Shown here piece after piece: positions 11,443-21,790 of a stretch of DNA of 64,000 nt. Position numbers and translations under genes: made by a program. The notes under the pieces were generated by a model. The model was given only the letters and a program-made list of their open reading frames with translations, searched no databases and was not told the DNA's origin. Source of the stretch: Acanthosoma haemorrhoidale (taxonomy: Eukaryota > Arthropoda > Insecta > Hemiptera > Acanthosomatidae); the NCBI GenBank assembly GCA_930367205.1, contig OV884011.1, forward strand, positions 120,587,866-120,651,865, written 5' to 3'. Positions within the stretch are counted from its first letter, which is position 1, and each line of letters opens with the position of its first letter.

Positions 11443-12423
11443 TTCCATATCTTCCCTAAAACTGTTCAAGCGCTCTCGACGTCTCTCCCCACATGAAACT
11501 TCTTGTTTTCCCCTTTATACGCCCCCATTTGGAATGTCTTTACTTTTTTCGCGATGAACTAACGTTTATTCCCCTCAAATTGTTTTATAAGTACACTTTC
11601 CTCCCAGCCATCCTGATGTACTGTATCCAGTTGAATTTGCGTTTAATTGCTAATCATCTATGTCTTCGTAAACTCTGCTTTGCGGACCAAGTCTCTTAAG
11701 TGTCAAGTGGTTTGTCTTCGGTACGTCTATGACGGCTTTAAGCTATAAAACCCCACCTGAGCACCAACTATTATCTCCGTGTCGGTCTGCAGGCTCGGCC
11801 TGTGATCCATAACAGCTATTCGCCCTTAAATATCAATGCTCGAGTATATAAATAGAACACTTTTAATATTATATTTACTTGTCGAAAATAATATCTGTAC
11901 GTATCCTGCTATATAAGTACATTTATTTATGTTGATGTTTTTTCATCCAAGTGTAGTTTGTTTTTGAACGGATGCACTAGGTATCCTGATTATGAGTCAT
12001 CAATGATCATTAGCAGTACCTAGCTCTATTTGTCTCTGACTATAGAAACGAGAATTGATACTGTTTGCTATGTATATAGGGTGAAACCTTCCACAGTGAA
12101 TAAATCCAGCTAACTAGCGGAGTTAGGTACTCCTAGGCCTTTATTATCTGGCCAGGAATGGTAAAACATTCATCGGTTATTGCAATTATCGCAGACCTGG
12201 GTCATTACCATGCAGATTGGCCAGATTATCAACAAGCCTCCAATCATATAATGTAAATGAGGCGAGTGTGCTGTTCTACCTCCCCTTTCCAACCTCAGTC
12301 ATAATAGCCTCCTAAGACTCATTAGTACGTTTCCATGTTCAGCTTTTTAGTCATCAACCTCATGTAAAGTTATGAACACATGATTTTAATTAGCAAGGAG
12401 AAGCCATTTCTCTCCCGGACTAG
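11443..12423. other. Unassigned sequence between repeats
   Basis: Moderate composition with one 68-codon frame (11493-11699, plus strand) that resembles no protein family. Nothing can be supported here. Confidence 0.4.
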
Positions 12424-12520
12424 TATGGATTTTATCCCGACTTTTTCAGCTGGACTGCTGTGGGCCTCATATCAGATCAACAGCTAACCTGGAAAAAAAA
12501 GTGTCCCGAATGACTAGACG
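12424..12520 (+). repeat. Short direct repeat, copy 2
   Basis: Second copy of the roughly 97-base unit at 11346-11442, about 85% identical by eye and in the same orientation. It shares the CTAACCTGGAAAA and GTGTCCCGAATGACTA stretches. Confidence 0.5.
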
Positions 12521-15039
12521 TATTAATCATTCTTTTAATTATTATTCACCTAACGATTTGAACATTTTAACGTTATGGCCCATATGTAAAACAATAATTT
12601 AATACATTAAATTATTATCTACAAATATATTACATGCACTTAATTAAAAAGCTCGATGGTTCAAAGGAATTTTAATGTCTTGTTGGAACATGTAGTAAGC
12701 GAGATATGACACTTAATAGTCTAAAAATTAATTTAGAAAGATCTAAGGTAAATGTGTTTAAAAATGATGGGAACCTCTCAAGAGAGGGATGACATACATT
12801 TGTAAATTAATAGAAATATGGTTCTCTGAAACATAAAAAAAAAAAAACTTTCGATAAATACGCCCACGTGTAAAGTTTTACTAGTGGTACTAGTAAAAAT
12901 TGTACCTCATTCATTTATTTTTTTTATTACCGACACCATTCACTTAAAAAATAAGTTGATGGAGTGAGATAAAACAAGTTAGATTAATAATAACCAAATT
13001 AGATCATAAAGTAGTGGAGAACCAAATTTAAAAACGATTCGTTGAAATTTTACAGGAATGCATGACCATTTTTTTTTTTTTATACTTCTCTAATGTTTAG
13101 GTACGTACAAGCAACATTAGAGTTCATTGAGAGTCAAACGTTCAGTACTGTACTAAGAGAAACAGTTCTAAACCAACAAATATTCTGATGGAAAGGCCTA
13201 CAGTGGAATTACAGTAAGGTTTTTTCTTTTTATAGCCTCGAGTAAATTTGATGTAGATGTGAAATAATTTCTAATTTGAAATTAAGAAATAAATTTTACA
13301 AGACATATTTGTAATTTTTTATAATCATTATTTACCAGTATGTTTGTAATATTTACCATGACTTTCAGCTAATGGCGCTGGTGTGGAAGAGCGCTCGACG
13401 CCGCAGCTCTCGCCAACAGCTGCCTGAATACTGATGCAGCTCCTGCATCTTGTTACCTACTCACGCAAACAGCGGCTGTTTTAGGTGCCCGATCATGCCC
13501 TCGCTATAAAACGGTCTAATATACACTTAAATCTGCCACCATCTATTCTATACTCTGTATACCAAACGGCATAAATGGCACTTGCATAAAACTTTATCCC
13601 CACCCATACAGCCATACATGGTTTATGACGCTATTGCATTATTAACACTACATCTCCGTGTTGTAGACGTCCTCCTACTTTAAAACTGAAAGTCGTCATT
13701 GTTTCCGCTCTAATGAAAAAAATCACGGGGTTGGATTTTGTATCACTATCATTAATGAAACCATCAAGAAATTACATGATGGAGTATTCTTAAAATATAT
13801 TCTATAAAAATGTAGCTATCGTCATTCTTCTGTGTTTCTGTGTTTCCATAAGCGGACGTAAAAATGTTACTATTGATCTGAAATATTCAACGAACCCTAG
13901 AATAATATTTTATGTGCTTTATTATGCTACAATAACGGGATTTATGCAAAGCAAACGGGAGTTATGCGGCATTATACATCACGAATGCCGGCAGTTAACC
14001 AAATCTCTGTTTTGCATTAACTGAGATGGTTTAACAGTTAAAATTAGAGTGCTTGGCTCTCATATAGATCGTCTTCCGATCTTGTTCTTTCACATCCTTT
14101 CGTAAAAGAATACAATTTAGTTCATGGTTTTTGTCAGGAACAGATCACAAAAGATATGGAAACGTGGAGTAGTCGTAAAAAGTATAGCCAATGGAACGAA
14201 AAAGAAACTGCCTCGTCAGTTTGTGGCCCCTCATAAAATAAGGCAATAGATAAAATAAAGTTAAAAATTCTGAACAAAAAGTAGATGAAACACTTATCAG
14301 GCACGAAAAGGAATGTCAGTTCATAACACAAAGATCACAGTTATTCGTGGTTGTTTAAATATATTTACTTGTAACGTGGAATTAATTACTATCTCGGGTG
14401 TGAAGCACATTTATTGCATGTTTTTTAATGCCTATACTGTTCATATACATGGAGAAAGTTAAAAGTCAGAATCAACAGTAAAAAATCTGTCTTATTAGTC
14501 AATAAAAAATTGTGGTCAATATTCTGATTCATGCCATATTTAAAATTCTTCATTCACTCGCTCATTCATACAGTATTAACAAACAGCCCAGAGACCTCTC
14601 AAAACCTCATGGTTGTCACCTTCCTCCCATTCGAAAGAGGAACTGGAGTCTCGGGAAGTCCCCGCCCCTCCATTACCCGCGTCACTGGACACGAGCCAGT
14701 GGAGGCTGACCAAGAGCGCGAGACCCACAGACTTTCAGGACATGATTGGAGAAACTAGCCAGGACTCCCACTAACACGTATTTATATCAGGTCACGAGGC
14801 CACTGCCACTTAAGTTTCCTAGGAGGATTAAAGGGATGAGTGGCTCAGTGTAATGATTGTGCTAGGTGATACAGTGGTTAGATAGGTTTCGATGAAATTT
14901 CATGAACTGGGAAGGGATGAGTTCAAGAATGTAGGGTATATTCAGATCATTATGAAGGGTTTTGTTTCTGACGTAATAAGGAACATTAACTATCGTTCTC
15001 AAGACTTTTGATTGAAAGGATTAAATGTTCGACTTTTTG
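12521..15039. other. AT-rich sequence, no gene supported
   Basis: Two GC-richer patches (13370-13520 and 14590-14760) break otherwise AT-rich sequence. The second is open in two overlapping frames without family resemblance. A weak tRNA-like arrangement near 14840-14930 (GTGGCTCAGTG and GAGTTCAAGAA) is not good enough to call. Confidence 0.4.
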
Positions 15040-15040
15040 C

Positions 15041-15240
15041 TGTCCCCCATAGCTCTATTTCGTTGGTTAAGATTGGCTTAGGTATAACTTTGTAGATTAG
15101 AAATGTATTTTCTATTGAGAGATGAGATTTCCTTCGGAATAGTCTGTACAGTTTCCCAAAGCGCCTGTTTAGTTCTTGTGTTTTTAGCCCCTTGTGTGGG
15201 TACCACCATGTAAGCCTTTTTTTGAGATGGAAGCCTAAAT
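15041..15240 (-). pseudogene. Jockey-type reverse transcriptase, C-terminal relic
   Basis: The minus strand is open here and translates to the segment just after the RT core of Jockey-clade elements. It shows YLGFHLKKRLTWW, then LNRRFGKLYRLF, then the YKVIPKP...LWG motif that closes this region. The palm domain with its DD motif lies outside the surviving fragment. It is an inactive scrap of about 67 codons. The family assignment rests on this motif order only. Confidence 0.7.
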
Positions 15241-15555
15241 ACCGTACTGTGACGAACGATGAGAAGTATAGGGTTGTACCGGGAGGGGGGGATTAACTAA
15301 AACACTTATGATAGAGGCAATATAAATAAAACTGGACAAACCATAAGCTCAAAGTGTCTGAACACGCCAAAAATATTTAGTATGTGATCACTAATTAAGT
15401 AGTTAAATGAAAAATCTATAATTTACACGATGGGCAAGTAGAAGCGCTTACTGGATAAGGTGACGCTTATAGAGGATAAATTAGTAGAGGAGGAAAAAAT
15501 GTAGAAAAGCTTATAGGTAAATTCAACATTCAAAAATAAGGTAGCGGTGCTGAAA

Positions 15556-15563
15556 CGCTAAAC
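15556..15563. repeat. hAT target-site duplication, left copy
   Basis: The octamer CGCTAAAC immediately precedes the element and is repeated exactly at 18081-18088. It has TA at positions 4-5, the NNNTANNN pattern known for Buster/Charlie-type hAT elements. Confidence 0.9.
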
Positions 15564-15577
15564 CAGGTATGGGCAAC
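15564..15577 (+). repeat. hAT left terminal inverted repeat
   Basis: CAGGTATGGGCAAC. It pairs with the reverse complement of 18067-18080 at 10 of 14 positions, including TGGGCAAC at the inner end. Confidence 0.85.
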
Positions 15578-15833
15578 CTTTGACATGTTATGGGCCAAAC
15601 TTTAGTGTGCAAATACGTTCGCGGGCCGCGTTTAAAAGTAGTGCATTTTAAAGTAGTGTTCATAATTTTTAGCGATAGATATCAGTCAGCCATGAAATAA
15701 TACGACAATGTTATTACAACACAATTTATTAAAATAACAAAATGAAATGAAAAAATAGGTACCTACAGCATTAAATTAAATCGTTAAATTTAGAATTGTT
15801 ACAAACTACGAAAGTTAAATAGCGACACCGAAA

Positions 15834-17639
15834 TCAATGAGACACTTGAGCTTGAATTTGGGAAACTAATTCATCGATGTTTGGATTAATTCCACTGGTA
15901 CAAAGACGTAAAGAATTTTCCAAATTATCGTCAGTCAGCCTTGTACGATGTTTTGATTTATTAACTTTCATCAATGAAAAGAACTGTTCGCATTTATAAG
16001 TACTGCCAAACGCACAAATCAATCTTCTTGCAAATTTTCTAAGCTGCGGAAAATGGTCTTCTTCGAGGTATTTTTTGTAGAAATCGCACAACTCCACGTC
16101 TTCAAATTTAGATTTTAGGAGTGAGTTTTCTTGAATCTCGATCAACTCCATTTGCAAGTGTATTGGAGCATTTTGTACATTACTTTTTGTTGGAGTAGCA
16201 AATAAATTGAAACAGTCTTCCATGTGTTTGAAATCGCTAAATCTGATCGAAAATTGCTCCGACAGTAACTTGAGTTCTTCAGCATATTGAGCGTAAGCAA
16301 TATTTTCATACGCAGAGAGCGTGGTGAAATGGTAACTGTTACCAGACAGCATATGTGCCTCCCAACAGGGAATTTTGTTCTGAAACGCTTTCAAATGGCT
16401 GTACAAATCATTTACTAACTGTCCTTGTTTTTGAAGTTTCAAATTTAAATCATTCAAATGGCCTGTAAGGTCGACAAGAAATGCTAAGTCACATATCCAT
16501 TTTGCGTCACTCAATTCAGATAGTGGTTTATCTTTTATTTGCATAAATTCTGCTATCTCATTTCTAAGCTCGTAAAACCGTTTCAGCATTTTCCCTTTGC
16601 TTAGCCATCTGACTTCACAATAATATGTTACGTCGTCATACTCGGCTGATATTTCATCCAAAAACGCCTTGAACTGACGATGGTTAAGCCCTCGGGATCG
16701 AATAAAATTGATGGGTTTTACTACCACATTCATAACATTCTGGAGTCGAATGGACTTAGAACACAAGTTCTGTTGGTGGATAATGCAATGAAGGACTATC
16801 AAACCATCTTTTTGCACATTTAATTCAGTTGCTTTTTCATTCAAAATTCCGATGAAACCTTTACGTAAGCCGACCATAGAAGGTGCACCATCTGTGCATA
16901 CTCCAACTAATTTCGACCGTGGCAAGCCAAAACTTGTGAATACCTTTTGAACTTCATTAAAAATGTCCTCTCCTGTAGTGGTTCCTTTTAGCGGCTGTAA
17001 AGCAAGCAATTCCTCAGTAATAGTGAATTCTTTATCAACACCTCGAATAAATATAGCCAGTTGAGCTATGTCAGACAAATCGGTGCTCTCGTCTAATGCT
17101 ATGGAAAATGATTCAATACCAGTCATACGGCCAGTCAATGTTGTTTTTATATCATTAGCCATCATTTCTATACGTCGTACAACGGTTCGTCTTGACAAAC
17201 TAATTTTTTCAAATTCATTTTTCTTTTCAGGACACAAAACACTGCAAACTTCTGACATACACTCCTTGATAAATTCTCCTTCGGCAAATGGTTTCAATGA
17301 CTTTGCCAATTTTGAACTAACTATAAAACTAGCTTTCACAACATTATCAAGTTGTGTTCTTTGTCTATGAAATATTTGCTGCTGTTTTTCCAAATTTGCG
17401 GTAAGTTTCTGGATTTTGTCTTTTCTTATTTGTCCTGTCAGTGAGAGCAGCGTAGGATGCTTAGTTGAGTAATGCCTCTTTATATTGAATTCTTTCATCA
17501 CCGAAATGGATTCATTACACATCAAACAAATAGGCTTACCATTGTGCAAGATAAAGAAGAATTCTTCAGTCCATTTTTCTTGAAACTGGCGACCCTCTGC
17601 ATCTACTTTTCGTTTCCTTCCACCAGACATCATTTTCAT
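15834..17639 (-). CDS. hAT transposase, GTF2IRD2-like, intact
   Basis: The 601-residue protein would bind the element's ends and catalyse cut-and-paste transposition. Residues 38-61 form a BED-like zinc finger (C38-x2-C41, H56, H61). The RNase H-like catalytic core shows D183 in ALDESTD and D250 in CTDGAPSMVG. The C-terminal hAT dimerisation region carries CEQFFS, whose E551 lies where the third catalytic acid sits in Hermes-type enzymes. Length is normal for the family, and no stop or frameshift is seen. It resembles the transposase-derived part of vertebrate GTF2IRD2 (a Charlie8 relative), so automated annotation may name it after that gene. Because it lies inside an element with TIRs and a target duplication, it is a transposon gene, not a domesticated host gene. 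The first ATG of the frame was taken; alternative ATGs follow within four codons. Confidence 0.92.
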   Translation of the reverse strand: MKMMSGGRKRKVDAEGRQFQEKWTEEFFFILHNGKPICLMCNESISVMKEFNIKRHYSTKHPTLLSLTGQIRKDKIQKLTANLEKQQQIFHRQRTQLDNVVKASFIVSSKLAKSLKPFAEGEFIKECMSEVCSVLCPEKKNEFEKISLSRRTVVRRIEMMANDIKTTLTGRMTGIESFSIALDESTDLSDIAQLAIFIRGVDKEFTITEELLALQPLKGTTTGEDIFNEVQKVFTSFGLPRSKLVGVCTDGAPSMVGLRKGFIGILNEKATELNVQKDGLIVLHCIIHQQNLCSKSIRLQNVMNVVVKPINFIRSRGLNHRQFKAFLDEISAEYDDVTYYCEVRWLSKGKMLKRFYELRNEIAEFMQIKDKPLSELSDAKWICDLAFLVDLTGHLNDLNLKLQKQGQLVNDLYSHLKAFQNKIPCWEAHMLSGNSYHFTTLSAYENIAYAQYAEELKLLSEQFSIRFSDFKHMEDCFNLFATPTKSNVQNAPIHLQMELIEIQENSLLKSKFEDVELCDFYKKYLEEDHFPQLRKFARRLICAFGSTYKCEQFFSLMKVNKSKHRTRLTDDNLENSLRLCTSGINPNIDELVSQIQAQVSH

Positions 17640-18002
17640 TTACTTATCGTTCGATAAACTTAATAAGAAAATAGGTATAATTAGTAAGCACTCAAGATGC
17701 ACACAAAGTCACAAAGCAAACTTATCACCACGGTAGCTCGAATAGGACTGAACTAAGTTCCGGCCATCCACCCGCTTATATAGGCAAAATGAAGGAATGA
17801 TCTAGAATCGTCTAGTGTAGAACAATACAATTGCGAAGCAATAATCCTTTGTTGCGCCGCCAGTGTGGCGGCAAACATCAATGGCTTTGAACTTTGATGT
17901 TTGCCGCCTCACTCTTTGATGATCACCGCCACTCGGCTTGCTCGCTCACTTGATTCCATGAGTATGAGTAAGTAGTGTATTTTTTTTTTTTAAATTGGGT
18001 TT

Positions 18003-18066
18003 TTCAAAATGTCTCGCGGGCCGGATCAAATCTTACAGCGGGCCGGATCCGGCCCGCGGGCCGGCT
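18003..18066. repeat. hAT subterminal GC-rich palindromic repeats
   Basis: The motif GCGGGCCGG recurs at 18015, 18038 and 18056, with an inner palindrome GGGCCGGATCCGGCCC. A related CGCGGGCCGCG lies near the other end (15620-15632). Arrays of this kind are known transposase-binding sites in hAT elements; that role is inferred here. Confidence 0.6.
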
Positions 18067-18080
18067 GTTGCCCACATACG
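18067..18080 (-). repeat. hAT right terminal inverted repeat
   Basis: TTGCCCACATACG closes the element. Its reverse complement matches the left end across TGGGCAAC. Confidence 0.85.
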
Positions 18081-18088
18081 CGCTAAAC
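18081..18088. repeat. hAT target-site duplication, right copy
   Basis: An exact second copy of CGCTAAAC next to the right end of the element. Confidence 0.9.
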
Positions 18089-18612
18089 AGTACTTGACCA
18101 TGATTTGAGGCGTGGTGTGCCCAAACTGAACGGCATACAGCTGCAAGGTTTAGACCGGGCAACCATCGCCGCAGATATAACCTTGGTACCTTCCTCTACA
18201 AACTCTTTCTCAAACAATAACCTTGTTATCTCTTCCCCAAATATAATATCAAAGTAGTTCCCAACAGTATATTCCTTTTCACTTGTAGAACTACTATACT
18301 ACACAATTCCTTCTTCATAATCACAATATTCTTCTGGAACACCCCTCCCCTCTCCAGTCGCCACGATCCTTTATTAAATATTTTCAAAACTAGAATGTTT
18401 TCTAGCTCAAATAAATGAGAATTTTTTTTTTTTTAAATCTTTTTTCGTTACTTATTTTTATTAAAGTGCTAACGAATGTAGGAGCTGATTTATTTTTATG
18501 TATTCCTTATTTCCATTAACACACCTTCTGGTTTTTGTTTTATATTATACAGTTTACAATTAAGCTTCGGTTATTTCTATTTTACTATGTGAAAATTTAG
18601 GTATGAACCCAT
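18089..18612. other. Unassigned AT-rich sequence
   Basis: Contains T-runs and short frames only. Nothing can be supported. Confidence 0.5.
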
Positions 18613-18904
18613 TTACAATATATATGTGTATATATTTTATACATAATTTATTTTTTAAGCAGAACTTTATCTTTTTTTTCACAGTTATGTAATTTTCTAT
18701 TTTTAATTCGTTATAAATATACTTGCTTGAGGGTTCTTGTCTGATTGTATTTTATTGTTAGATATTTTACGTACACCGATCATAAATTTAGTGTGGACTG
18801 ATAACAAGGAAATGATCATCAGGTTAGCTATTATCGATTGTTAGGTTAGGGCCAGTCTAACTTTAGAAACCAACCTCGCCCAATATTTGTAAAAAAAATT
18901 AATA
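18613..18904. repeat. Unclassified 290-bp repeat, copy 1
   Basis: Runs from TTACAATATATATGTG to GTAAAAAAAATTAATA and matches 25263-25554 almost base for base (a handful of substitutions and one-base indels by eye). The flanks outside these limits differ, so the unit boundaries are real. It has no coding potential. The short A-run then ATTAATA at the end could be a retroelement tail. Possible identities are a SINE-like unit, a LINE 3' end or a solo element. Confidence 0.8.
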
Positions 18905-21639
18905 CTTTTGGGGCTTAAGAGGTTGTATCTATCAAGGGTTTCGGCGCGTCATTAAAAAAAAAAAAACGGTGTCAAACGATTCAAAGATGGAGACCGCAAA
19001 CAACAGCTTTCTATCTTTAAATTTTTCCCAGAAATGATTTTTATAAAGGGTTTTTCGAGAAAATCACGTTATTCCGATTTTTTTCCAATTTAATTCAAGT
19101 TTTTCAAAATGAACAAATGATCCGTGGTCTCAACTCAAACTAAAACCACAGTCTTACTCAGATTTTCACGGTAAAGTGTTATGGCAATTTCCACTAAAGA
19201 AAATTAACCAGACATTAATGTTTATCGTCTCAATTACCACAACAACCTCAAAACACGGTCTTGTTTTTTTTCCATTACCATTATCTCCGGAGGTATTCTG
19301 AAATAAAGTTCCTCGAAATTAATTATGTAAAACTATCTTTTCCCTTTCCTACGCTTTCTTCCCTCCTAAAGGTTCTTTTATTCTTTATTATAAAATATTT
19401 GAACTTTTTCATATTATCTTCGTATTTTATTTGTAATATCCATCTTTTAATATTTTTCAAATTAATAAGCACGTTATATTAACCTCCTTGACGCTGTGTC
19501 GTAATAGAAAAATTAACTTTGAAATAGGGAAGTATTTTGTTTCTCTTCATATTCTATAGTAGGGGCCATAAAAACAAAACGAAGATTCTAGACATTTTGA
19601 ACGGTATTTCAAATAGCCCAAAACACTGATTACTTTTGAGTTAGGCTAATATGTGAGATCCAAGTAAAAATGAAAACACGAAAAATTTAGGAAAAGCAAT
19701 TAAACATTCATGCACAGAAATAAAGATCGGCAACTGAAATATTGTATTCACGTACCTTTGATGCTTTAATAGGTTTTTTTAGGGAAATCTCAACTGTATA
19801 TTTATTTTAGAAAGATGTTCTCAATCGCTTAGCGGATCCTTGAGGGAGGGGGGAATAATAATTCTATAATATAATGAATAATAAGTTTTTTTCAGTGAAT
19901 AGCAGTAGTTTTACATAAACTTTTAATAATTATCCAGAAAAATTACATTACATAAATTGTTACACATACACGCAATAACAAACAATTTTAAATTTTCAAT
20001 AAATAAACTCGAAGGTACTGAGTTTTATTTAACATTACAAATATAAACGATATGGATAGATATTCATCAAAATACAATAAGGAAACAATAAAATTAGTTG
20101 TATCAAAATTCCTGCAAATCTCATCCTTATGAGGTGCTTTGAAGAAATAATATTTCGGAGTTCAAATCGTTCCTTAACAGCAGCAAACCAAAAAAAAATT
20201 AAACAAAACCAAAACATTACATTTCCATAGAAAATCAAAATTGACAAACGAAAACATATTAAAACTGCATAAAATATTAATACTCCCAACGGGGAATGGT
20301 TGACCGGTTAAGGTTAAATTACAGGAAATTGGAAGTCGTACAAAACATCAGTATTTGCATAATTAATAATTACTCTCGGTACACCGATATTACCACCATG
20401 TTAACAGACCTACAATTATCCACAACCAGTAGACAGCAGAACACACCCAGGCAGAAGAATTTCTTTTTTCTAACTTGTATATCCGAAAACCGAGATACTA
20501 AGAGACATAGGCAACGGCCGTAAAAATCCACAAACGCAAAAAACAAGTACTATTAGAATAATATTAACCTAGTTAAATTTATGGAAAGGGTTTTGTTTAC
20601 TGTTAAATCCTTCACTTATTGCATCACCGATTTAAAAAAAAAAAATGCATTGTACTCATTTATACGGTCCCAGAGACCAAATCATCTATTGTTTTTGTTG
20701 TGCTTTTGAAGAAAACAAAATTGTAAACTAAAAGAAGGATTTGAATGGAAGGTTTTAAAATAAACTTATGTTTATATAAAAGATTAATGTAGGTAGTCAG
20801 GTACTAAGGTATGATAGATAGTAATATATAGGAAATAAAAAAAAACCACTCGATCTCACCCCAAACCGTGAATAATATGAATTTATTTTACTAATAAGAA
20901 GAAAAGTATAAAAACGACAAAAAAAATTACAATACTTAATTTATCAAAAGAAAAAACATCATTGAATCTTATTCCGTAATATCAAGAGCATAACTAACTC
21001 TTCTCATTACAGACCATGATTTTTCTTTGATAATGATCTGCGATCGCTACTAAACAGTACCTTTCAAATCATACGGGCTCATGATTAAAATATATTTAGC
21101 TCTAAAGCATGGCATAAGCATATTTATATCATAACAGTTTGTATCAAATTAGGTGGTAAAAAACTGAATTTTTTTTTTAATAATATTAAATGGCTTAGCC
21201 CATGGTCCGTTGCGTATACTACTTATAGCTATCAACTGTTGAAACGGCGCTAAAGTAGAATATTTCTAAAAAATATCTTCAACTGCTGGTGAATGCAAGT
21301 TTGGAGAGGGGGACCACACAGGTAGTATTAATTAGGAACGGATCCGACCCAGGAACTTCCTCAATTGATGCTGAGTGCCAAGCCCTGTTTACAACTGTTT
21401 TTATGTTTCCGAGGCCTCACGGTGGAACATGCTTGATGGGCTGGAGCGTTAGATATCTCAGGGGCTATTCGAGCCAGCTGGATAATGATCGGGGAGGATT
21501 ATATAAGCCTCCCTTATATAATGTATTGCCTTCATTAAATTAATCAAGAACGGACATTTTATGTTATATAATAACATATCCTTTTAATGACTCCTGAAAA
21601 GATAAATCGTGTAAAATGTTTAAAAGCAATCACGTAATA
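18905..21639. other. AT-rich intergenic sequence, no gene seen
   Basis: Frames such as 20035-20289 (minus) and 21289-21543 (plus) are short, low-complexity or without family resemblance. No RNA gene or repeat border is recognised. Confidence 0.5.
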
Positions 21640-21790
21640 CTCACTCGGTAAAGGTAACGCTCGATGGGTAAGGAACCTATGCCCTGGATTCGAAATATAA
21701 CTACCCTACCCTTAATGACTACCAAAACGAAATTGTAACCGATTTTGGCTAGTTGTAACACATTGGATAGGCTCTGTAGCAAAGTGAATC
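21640..21790 (+). repeat. Possible tRNA-derived SINE
   Basis: A box-A-like GGTAACGCTCGATGGG and a box-B-like CTGGATTCGAAAT (about 21681) lie about 35 bases apart, in the right order for a polymerase III promoter, and an unrelated body follows. The match is partial and no sister copy was found in the window. Confidence 0.3.

Larger units (their letters stand above)
15564..18080 (-). mobile_element. Complete hAT (Buster/Charlie-type) DNA transposon
   Basis: This is a 2517-base element flanked by an exact 8-base duplication, CGCTAAAC. Its ends are imperfect inverted repeats: the left reads CAGGTATGGGCAAC, and the right, reverse-complemented, reads CGTATGTGGGCAAC (10 of 14 match). The subterminal zones carry repeated GCGGGCC motifs on both sides. 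A single uninterrupted transposase gene is encoded on the minus strand (17639 to 15834). About 440 bases lie between the transposase start and the right end, enough for a promoter. Intact duplication, ends and gene together imply a young insertion. Confidence 0.92.

Noticed and set aside
14830..14960. tRNA-like boxes (GTGGCTCAGTG and GAGTTCAAGAA)
   Set aside because: Box spacing is too long and the matches too weak to call a SINE.
15834..17639. Host GTF2IRD2-like gene
   Set aside because: The frame lies inside an element with TIRs and an exact 8-base duplication, so it is a transposase gene.
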